A stretch of 64,000 nucleotides of DNA from CAVUEG01 sp963740525 (GTDB lineage Bacteria; Actinomycetota; Actinomycetes; Propionibacteriales; Nocardioidaceae). The notes beneath the pieces are model-generated. The model saw only the letters and a list, made by a program, of their open reading frames with translations. It made no database searches and was not told where the DNA came from. The stretch spans positions 1,054,001 to 1,118,000 of the forward strand of contig CAVUEG010000006.1 of NCBI GenBank assembly GCA_963740525.1. The letters are read 5' to 3'. A program made the translations under genes and the position numbers. Below are positions 58,610 through 64,000 of this stretch, piece by piece. The first letter of the stretch is position 1, and each line of letters opens with the position of its first letter.

Positions 58610-59815
58610 ATGACCATCACCGAACCCACCACCGTCAGCACACCACCCAGCACCAGCCGCCTCACCCCCGTCACGCCCCTGACGTCGGCTCGCCGCGGCA
58701 CCGCGGGCAAGGACACCGTCGCGGCCCGGCACGGGATGACCGAGGAGTTGCTCGAGCAGTTCGGCACGGAGCTCGACGAGATCCGCCGGGCGTTGGTCGC
58801 CGATCTCGGCGACGAGGACGCGGCGTACATCAGGAAGGTGGTCAAAGCCCAGCGTGGGCTGGAGATCGCCGCCCGGGCGATGTTCTACGTGCCGCCTGCC
58901 TGGCCGCTCGCGGTCGCCACCCTCGCGGTCAGCAAGATCATCGACAACATGGAGATCGGCCACAACGTCATGCACGGCCAGTACGACTGGATGGGTGACC
59001 CGGGCCTGAACTCGCGCATGTACGAGTGGGACACGATGTGTCCCAGTGAGCAGTGGCGGTACAGCCACAACTACATCCACCACACGTTCACGAACATCGT
59101 CGGCAAGGACCGCGACATCGGCTACGGGATCCTCCGGATGGACGAGGACCAGAAGTGGCGCCCCTACTACCTGGGCAACCCGGTCTACGCGACGCTGCTG
59201 ATGCTGTTCTTCGAGTGGGGCGTGCTCGTGCACGACCTGGAGGTCGACCGGATCGTCGCCGGTGAGCGCACCTGGGCGGACACCAAGCACCTCCACCGCG
59301 GGATGCTTCGCAAGATCCGCAACCAGACGCTCAAGGACTACCTGCTCTTCCCGGCCCTGACGGGTCCGCTGTTCCCGCTGACCCTGGCCGGGAACGTGAG
59401 CGCGAACCTGATCCGCAACGTCTGGACCTTCGGCATCATCTTCTGCGGTCACTTCCCCGCGGGCGTGGAGACGTTCAGCGAGGCGGAGACCGAGAACGAG
59501 AGCCGGGGACACTGGTACTTCCGGCAGCTTCTCGGCTCGGCCAACATCACCGGCAGCAAGTTCTTCCACCTGATGACGGGCAACCTGTCGCACCAGATCG
59601 AGCACCACCTGTTCCCCGACATCCCGGCCCGCCGCTACCCACAGATCGCACCTCAGGTGCGGGAGATCTGCGAGAGGTACGGCTTGGACTACCACACCGG
59701 TCCGCTCGGGAAGCAGCTCGGCAGCGTCGCCCGCAAGATCTGCCGGTTGGCCCTCCCGGACCGGGTCACCAGGTCGCGCACCGTCGAGCCGTTGGCCCAT
59801 GATCGCGCTGCCTGA
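58610..59815 (+). CDS. Membrane fatty acid desaturase (DesA3-like)
   Basis: A 401-residue membrane diiron acyl desaturase. Three histidine boxes are complete: HNVMH (118-122), HNYIHH (153-158) and HQIEHH (328-333). A head of about 30 residues is Ser/Thr/Pro-rich. It introduces a double bond into a saturated acyl-CoA or acyl lipid using the reductase encoded just upstream. It matches mycobacterial DesA3 in order and context. Start at ATG 58610 (MTITEPTTVS). Confidence 0.96.
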   Translation: MTITEPTTVSTPPSTSRLTPVTPLTSARRGTAGKDTVAARHGMTEELLEQFGTELDEIRRALVADLGDEDAAYIRKVVKAQRGLEIAARAMFYVPPAWPLAVATLAVSKIIDNMEIGHNVMHGQYDWMGDPGLNSRMYEWDTMCPSEQWRYSHNYIHHTFTNIVGKDRDIGYGILRMDEDQKWRPYYLGNPVYATLLMLFFEWGVLVHDLEVDRIVAGERTWADTKHLHRGMLRKIRNQTLKDYLLFPALTGPLFPLTLAGNVSANLIRNVWTFGIIFCGHFPAGVETFSEAETENESRGHWYFRQLLGSANITGSKFFHLMTGNLSHQIEHHLFPDIPARRYPQIAPQVREICERYGLDYHTGPLGKQLGSVARKICRLALPDRVTRSRTVEPLAHDRAA

Positions 59816-59884
59816 CCGCCCCGGTCGCGTCTCGGAGAACGGGCCGCGTTGCCCGGCGGCCGCCTCCCGGACCAGACTGACGTC

Positions 59885-60190
59885 ATGACGAGCGACGACC
59901 GGCTGGGGCCTGACCACCTGAGCAAGGCCGAGATCCGCAAGGACGCACTCCAGGACGGGGTGGAGGCCACGGCCACCGCCGTCGGCTCGGTCACCACGAT
60001 CCTCACCGCGGCGGTGCGCGACGTCGCTCGCGCTGTCGGGGGACTGGCCACCGACCTGTTCGAGATCAGGGACGCCACGCGGCGGGCGCGCGAGGCTGCA
60101 GGTGAACCGGCTGCGGCGAGTGGGCCCGAGCCCGACTCCGGTCAGGACACGGGCCCGAGCTCAGGTCGGGGAACAGGTCAGGGAAGGTAG
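59885..60190 (+). CDS. Hypothetical protein
   Basis: A 101-residue protein with two helices (LSKAEIRKDALQDGVEATATAVGSVTTILTAAVRDVARAVGGLATDLFEIRDATRRAREAAGE) and a Pro/Gly/Ser tail. I do not recognise it. It overlaps the 3' end of the convergent NlpC/P60 gene by 13 bp. The ATG at 59885 is the first sensible start. Low complexity in the tail leaves doubt. Confidence 0.6.
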   Translation: MTSDDRLGPDHLSKAEIRKDALQDGVEATATAVGSVTTILTAAVRDVARAVGGLATDLFEIRDATRRAREAAGEPAAASGPEPDSGQDTGPSSGRGTGQGR

Positions 60191-61185
60191 CGCCGGGCGC
60201 CGTAGTACTCGGTGCTGCGCACTCCGGACGTCGAGACGACCGACCCGGTGTGAGGAGCCTCGATCATCCGGCCGCGGCCGACGTACATGGTCACGTGATG
60301 CACCAGGCGGTCGGTGGCGTAGAAGATCAGGTCGCCGCGACGCAGGCGGCTGCGGCGGACGGACGTGCCCGACCGAGACTGGGGAAGCGCGTCACGGGGG
60401 ATCACCTTCCCGTGCGCCCGGTAGTCGAGCCAGGTCAGGCCTGAGCAGTCGAGGCCGAAGCCGGACAGGCCGCCCCACAGGTAGGCCAGCCCGGTGAAGG
60501 ACCTCGCGGTGCGCACCAGGCCCCGTCTCGTGCTGGGCAGTGCCGGGGTGCCACGGTCGTGCACGGAGACGGCGCCGGCGCGGAGCCGACGGACGGCCCC
60601 CAGGGGAGTCCGGACGCGGACGTACCTCGACCGAGTCTCGACCACGGGTAGCCGGGTGCCGAAGCTGATCTCGATGACCTCCCTGCGGTGGGCGTCGTCA
60701 GTGCGCAGCCAGGTGGTGCGGTGCACGACCGTGGCCACCCTCGTGCTCCTGCCGGGCCCCCGGGTGGTCAGCTGCCGGCTCGGCACCCAACCCGGGTAGC
60801 CGCGCGGGTCCTTCTGGCTGGGCTGGTCGGGGACGACCACGTGGGACCAGCCGTCGCGGGTCTCGGTCACCACGACCCGCTCGCCGAGCAGCGCCTCCGT
60901 GTCGGAGTACGACGACAGCGCACGCCGCTGGTCGAGGGTCATCGACCGAAGCCAGGCCCGGAAGCGGACCGGCCTGGCCAGTGCCGGCCGGTCGACGGCG
61001 CGGGGTGAGGTCGGCGACTCCCACAGCCGGGCCACCGAGACCGTCACCCAGGCAGGGTGGGTGGCCCGCTGCCTCTGAGGCGATGGCGCGGCTTCGGTGG
61101 GCGCCAGGCCGAGCAGCAGCAGCGACAGCAGCACGCACCCGAACGGCGTCACGTGGCGTCGGGCGGCGATGCCGGCATCCCTCAT
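60178..61185 (-). CDS. Secreted NlpC/P60 peptidase with SH3-like domains
   Basis: A 335-residue secreted peptidoglycan hydrolase. A signal peptide (RHVTPFGCVLLSLLLLGLAPTEAA) is followed by two SH3-like domains (about 35-200: VSVARLWESP, GYPGWVPSRQL) and the NlpC/P60 domain with catalytic Cys in FGLDCSGLTW, His in LVHHVTMYVG and a third polar residue in RMIEAPHTG. It cuts D-Glu-meso-DAP-type cross-links of the cell wall. The ATG at 61185 begins the signal; the open frame upstream is not signal-like. Confidence 0.94.
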   Translation of the reverse strand: MRDAGIAARRHVTPFGCVLLSLLLLGLAPTEAAPSPQRQRATHPAWVTVSVARLWESPTSPRAVDRPALARPVRFRAWLRSMTLDQRRALSSYSDTEALLGERVVVTETRDGWSHVVVPDQPSQKDPRGYPGWVPSRQLTTRGPGRSTRVATVVHRTTWLRTDDAHRREVIEISFGTRLPVVETRSRYVRVRTPLGAVRRLRAGAVSVHDRGTPALPSTRRGLVRTARSFTGLAYLWGGLSGFGLDCSGLTWLDYRAHGKVIPRDALPQSRSGTSVRRSRLRRGDLIFYATDRLVHHVTMYVGRGRMIEAPHTGSVVSTSGVRSTEYYGARRYLP

Positions 61186-61276
61186 GACGACAGTGTTCCT
61201 CGTTCTCGGCTCTGGCGCATTCTCTGGCACAGTGGTGCCCCAATCCCCCAGGGGAGGTCGAGGCAGGAGGGGCTGC

Positions 61277-62659
61277 GTGACGAAGGTCTGTGTGATCGGT
61301 GCGGGGTCCTCGGGGATCGCCGCGGCCCAGGTGCTCCACTCGAGGGGGGTCGACTTCGACTGCTTCGAGGTCGGCAGCGAGGTCGGCGGGAACTGGCGCT
61401 ACGGGAACGACAACGGGATGAGCTCGGCGTACCGCTCGCTGCACATCAACACGTCGCGTGAGCAGATGGAGTACAAGTCCTTCCCGATGCCGGCGGACCT
61501 GCCGGACTACCCGAACCACTGGCAGATCGCTGAGTACTTCGACAGCTTCGTCGACCACTTCGGCTTCCGTGACCGGATCCGCTTCCAGACCGAGGTGGTG
61601 AAGGTCGAGCCCAGCGGAGGGGACACGCCGACGTACGACGTCACCGTGCGCGGCCGTGACCGCCACGGTGACCCCTCGGGGCCGGAGACGCTGACCTACG
61701 ACCACGTCATCGTGGCCAACGGACACCACTGGGACGCACGCTGGCCGGAGCCCTCCTTCCCCGGGTCCGACGGTTTCCCCGGGGAGCAGCTGCACGCGCA
61801 CTACTACCGGACTCCCGACGTCTTCACCGGCAAGCGGGTCGTGGTGCTCGGCATCGGCAACTCGGCCACGGACATCGCCGTGGAGTCGAGCCGGGTGTCC
61901 GAGCGGACCTACCTCGCCATGCGGAGGGGCGCCCACATCCTGCCGAAGTTCCTCTTCGGCGTGCCCACCGACCACCTCACCGACTCGATCCTCGCCCGGG
62001 GCCCGTTGAAGATCCAGCAGCTCGGGTTGGCCGCGATGCTGCGGATCGCGCAGGGCAAGGTCACCGACTACGGGCTACCCAAGCCCGATCATGCCGTCCT
62101 ACACGCCCATCCCACGGTCAGCGACGACCTGCTCACCCGCCTCGGCCACGGGGACATCGAGGTGAAGCCGAACATCGAACGGTTCGAGGGTTCGACCGTG
62201 TTCTTCACCGACGGCAGCACCGTCGAGGTGGACGTGGTCGTCTACTGCACCGGGTACAAGGTGAGCTTCCCGTTCCTCGACGACCGGGTGGTGCGGGCGC
62301 AGGACAACCACATCGACCTGTACCGGCGGGTGGTCGACCCGCGGCACCCGGGCCTGTGGTTCGTCGGGCTGATCCAGCCCATCGGTGCGATCATGCCCCT
62401 CGCGGAGGCCCAGGCCGAGTGGGTGGCCGACCTGATCTGCGGCGACGGCCAGCTTCCATCGCAGGGTGAGATGTGGGCTCAGATCGCGGCGTACGACGCC
62501 CAGCTGCGCAAGCGGTTCGTCGCCTCGAAGCGGCACACCATCGAGGTGGACTTCCACAAGTACCTCGCGGAGGTGGAGCGCGAGCGCCGGCTCTCCCGGG
62601 CACGGGCCCGGGGTCTCGGACCGGTCCAAGCGAGGCTGCCCGCTTTCCTCCAAAGATAA
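61277..62659 (+). CDS. Flavin-containing monooxygenase
   Basis: A 460-residue FMO-type NAD(P)H- and FAD-dependent monooxygenase. FAD motif VCVIGAGSSGIAAAQVL (GxGxxG 8-13), NADP motif VVVLGIGNSATDIAVESS, and the FMO-like FPGEQLHAHYYRTP and SLHINTSREQMEYKSFPMP are present. It oxidises a soft nucleophile (S or N) or does a Baeyer-Villiger reaction; substrate unknown. AGGAGG lies 6 nt before the GTG at 61277. It is 43 bp upstream of a TetR gene on the same strand. Confidence 0.94.
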   Translation: MTKVCVIGAGSSGIAAAQVLHSRGVDFDCFEVGSEVGGNWRYGNDNGMSSAYRSLHINTSREQMEYKSFPMPADLPDYPNHWQIAEYFDSFVDHFGFRDRIRFQTEVVKVEPSGGDTPTYDVTVRGRDRHGDPSGPETLTYDHVIVANGHHWDARWPEPSFPGSDGFPGEQLHAHYYRTPDVFTGKRVVVLGIGNSATDIAVESSRVSERTYLAMRRGAHILPKFLFGVPTDHLTDSILARGPLKIQQLGLAAMLRIAQGKVTDYGLPKPDHAVLHAHPTVSDDLLTRLGHGDIEVKPNIERFEGSTVFFTDGSTVEVDVVVYCTGYKVSFPFLDDRVVRAQDNHIDLYRRVVDPRHPGLWFVGLIQPIGAIMPLAEAQAEWVADLICGDGQLPSQGEMWAQIAAYDAQLRKRFVASKRHTIEVDFHKYLAEVERERRLSRARARGLGPVQARLPAFLQR

Positions 62660-62662
62660 AAG

Positions 62663-62674
62663 CAGTCTTGACTG
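62663..62674. promoter_or_regulatory. Palindrome between monooxygenase and TetR genes
   Basis: CAGTCTTGACTG has perfect 5-bp arms around TT. It lies 4 bp after the monooxygenase stop and 28 bp before the TetR start, a possible autoregulatory site. Confidence 0.45.
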
Positions 62675-62702
62675 TTTGTTCGTGAAGGGTCACGATGGCG
62701 GG

Positions 62703-63326
62703 GTGACGCTCGCCAGCCGGACGCCCCAGGAGGCGCGCACCCGTGCGATGAAGCAGCGGCTGCTCGACGCGACCGTCGAGTCCCTCGTCGAGAGCGGTTG
62801 GAGCGGGACGTCGACGACCGAGGTCTCCCGCCGGGCGGGGGTCAGCCGTGGAGCGCAGCTTCACCACTTCCCGACCAAGGACGCGCTGGTGACCGCAGCG
62901 GTCGAACACCTCAGTGAGGTCCGCGGCGCGGAGCTCCAGCAGGCGGTCACGAGGCTTCCCGACGGGCGGCGGCGTACGCGGGCGGTGCTCGAGGTGCTCG
63001 CCGACCACTTCACCAGCCCGGTCTTCACTGCGGCCCTGGAGGTGTGGGTCGCGGCCCGCACCGATGCCCAGCTCCGCGACGCCGTAGGGCCACTCGAGCA
63101 GCGGATCGGCCGTGAGATCCACCGGCTTACCGTGGAGCTGCTCGGGGTCGACGAGTCCCGCGCGGGCGTCCGCGAGCTCGTTCAGGCCACGCTCGACCTG
63201 ACCCGCGGGCTCGGTCTGGCCAACACGCTCTCCGACGACCGTCGTCGTCGTGCCCGGATCCTCGACCAGTGGGCGCGCGTGCTCGACGCCGCGCTCTGCG
63301 AACCCGACCCCCAGGAGGGGCCATGA
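62703..63326 (+). CDS. TetR/AcrR family regulator
   Basis: A 207-residue TetR regulator. The helix-turn-helix is LLDATVESLVESGWSGTSTTEVSRRAGVSRGAQLHHFPTKDALVTAAVEHL. The C-terminal ligand domain runs to 63326, overlapping the next gene by 4 bp (ATGA). The GTG at 62703 is preceded by CACGAT, 6 nt upstream. It may respond to the substrate of the flanking monooxygenase or of the TIGR03084 partners. Confidence 0.93.
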   Translation: MTLASRTPQEARTRAMKQRLLDATVESLVESGWSGTSTTEVSRRAGVSRGAQLHHFPTKDALVTAAVEHLSEVRGAELQQAVTRLPDGRRRTRAVLEVLADHFTSPVFTAALEVWVAARTDAQLRDAVGPLEQRIGREIHRLTVELLGVDESRAGVRELVQATLDLTRGLGLANTLSDDRRRRARILDQWARVLDAALCEPDPQEGP

Positions 63327-64000
63327 ACGACCGGCTTCGTCTCGTGCTCGACGACCTCGCGGCGCAGAGCCAGGCGCTCGACGACCTCGTCGCCTACCTG
63401 GAGCCCGAGCAGTGGCGGCTGGCCACGCCGGCGGTGGGCTGGGACGTCGCCACGCAGATCGCACACCTCGCCTGGACCGACGAGGCGGCGCTGGCGGCGG
63501 CGACCGACAAGCAGCGCTGGGACGACCTCGTCCTGCAGGCGATGGACGACCCGCTGCACTTCGTCGACAAGCAGGCGGCCGCGGGGGCGCAGGCGTCGTC
63601 CGAGGAGCTCCTGGCCCGCTGGCGACGCGGCCGGGCCGCCCTCGCCGAGGCCCTTGCGTCGTACCCGGCAGGGGAGAAGGTGCCGTGGTACGGCCCGGCG
63701 ATGAGCCCCACGAGCATGGCCACCGCCAGGTTCATGGAGACCTGGGCGCACGGGCGTGACATCGCCGACGCGCTCGGCCAGCTGGCCGCTCCCGACGACC
63801 GGGTCCGCCACGTCGTGCACCTCGGAGTCAGGACCCGCGACTTCAGCTTCGACGTGCACGGGCTCACCGCCCCTGCGGAGGAGTTCCGGATCGAGCTGGT
63901 CGCGCCGTCCGGGGAGACCTGGACCTACGGGCCCGAGGATGCTGAGCAGTCGGTCACCGGCTCCGCCTTCGACTTCGCCCTTCTCGTCACTCAGCGCCGC
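63323..64000 (+). CDS. TIGR03084-family mycothiol-type protein (3' end cut by window)
   Basis: The first 226 codons of a DinB-fold TIGR03084 protein, truncated by the window end. The family core is visible: LATPAVGWDVATQIAHLAWTDEAALAAATD, ETWAHGRDIADALG and VRTRDFSFDVHGL, with a metal-binding His in IAHLAW and another in WAHG. These are often next to AtuA-type terpene-degradation or CoA genes in actinobacteria. AGGAGGGG lies a few bases ahead of the ATG at 63323, and the gene overlaps TetR by 4 bp. Confidence 0.9.
   Translation, partial: MNDRLRLVLDDLAAQSQALDDLVAYLEPEQWRLATPAVGWDVATQIAHLAWTDEAALAAATDKQRWDDLVLQAMDDPLHFVDKQAAAGAQASSEELLARWRRGRAALAEALASYPAGEKVPWYGPAMSPTSMATARFMETWAHGRDIADALGQLAAPDDRVRHVVHLGVRTRDFSFDVHGLTAPAEEFRIELVAPSGETWTYGPEDAEQSVTGSAFDFALLVTQRR

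Noticed and set aside
1..64000. tRNA, rRNA, insertion sequence, integrase, toxin-antitoxin or origin
   Set aside because: I looked in the intergenic gaps and at protein families and saw none; short structured RNAs could still be missed without a covariance search.

Overview
This 64 kb window is very GC-rich (about 70% by eye). It has frequent GTG starts, many 4-bp gene overlaps, and mycothiol-linked DinB/DUF664 and TIGR03084 proteins. This points to a high-GC actinobacterium, most likely the Nocardioides/Nocardioidaceae group; the assignment is inferred from gene content only. I see no rRNA, tRNA, CRISPR array, insertion sequence or prophage. It reads as ordinary chromosome carrying lipid, CoA-ester, stress and envelope genes.

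Layout. 0.4-9.5 kb: small housekeeping or accessory genes (SnoaL-like, DsrE, degenerate ZIP, Rieske, NYN/LOTUS, DUF664, isochorismatase-like, lipoprotein, ACT, maltokinase-cap protein) and a stand-alone LanC-like zinc protein. 9.6-15.4 kb: an apparent DUF429-RelA/SpoT fusion, an SDR, a GNAT, a CPBP protease and a DEAD-box helicase; all but the SDR carry single-base frameshifts. 15.4-27.7 kb: DUF5709, pentapeptide-repeat protein, nucleotidyltransferase, glutamine amidotransferase, an orphan GAF-GAF histidine kinase behind a near-perfect DosR-type box, secreted lipase, amylosucrase, CsbD and DUF2157-like protein. 27.7-35.6 kb: secreted UshA-like nucleotidase and a glpD-TetR / AGPS-like-diacylglycerol kinase divergon built around one palindromic operator. 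35.6-41.2 kb: 2'-5' RNA ligase-like protein, CDF exporter, three 23-bp repeats, fadH with a PadR regulator, and DUF4396 and DUF305 genes beside a CsoR-like operator. 41.3-48.4 kb: AMACR-like racemase, thiolase, FadB-like multienzyme and a badly frameshifted ABC exporter. 48.5-50 kb: STAS protein and two tandem paralogous lipoproteins. 50.1-54.7 kb: tightly coupled ACAD11-like dehydrogenase, SDR, APH-type kinase and histidine phosphatase, then a second SDR. 54.7-64 kb: VOC, MFS, TetR with a fatty acid desaturase/ferredoxin reductase operon, NlpC/P60 protein, flavin monooxygenase, TetR and the start of a TIGR03084 gene.

Four features recur. Many genes have a TAnnnT or CAnnnT hexamer 6-7 nt before the start codon and no Shine-Dalgarno, so leaderless transcription looks common. 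Several divergent or regulator-adjacent gaps hold clear inverted repeats. Lipid metabolism dominates: ether-lipid/glycerolipid genes, beta-oxidation, desaturation and 4-hydroxyacyl-CoA-type genes. Frameshifts are strongly clustered (9.8-15.2, 37.3-40.4 and 44.2-49.6 kb, plus one at 24.8 kb), while long stretches between are clean. I read most of these as residual sequencing indels rather than true decay; raw reads would decide.
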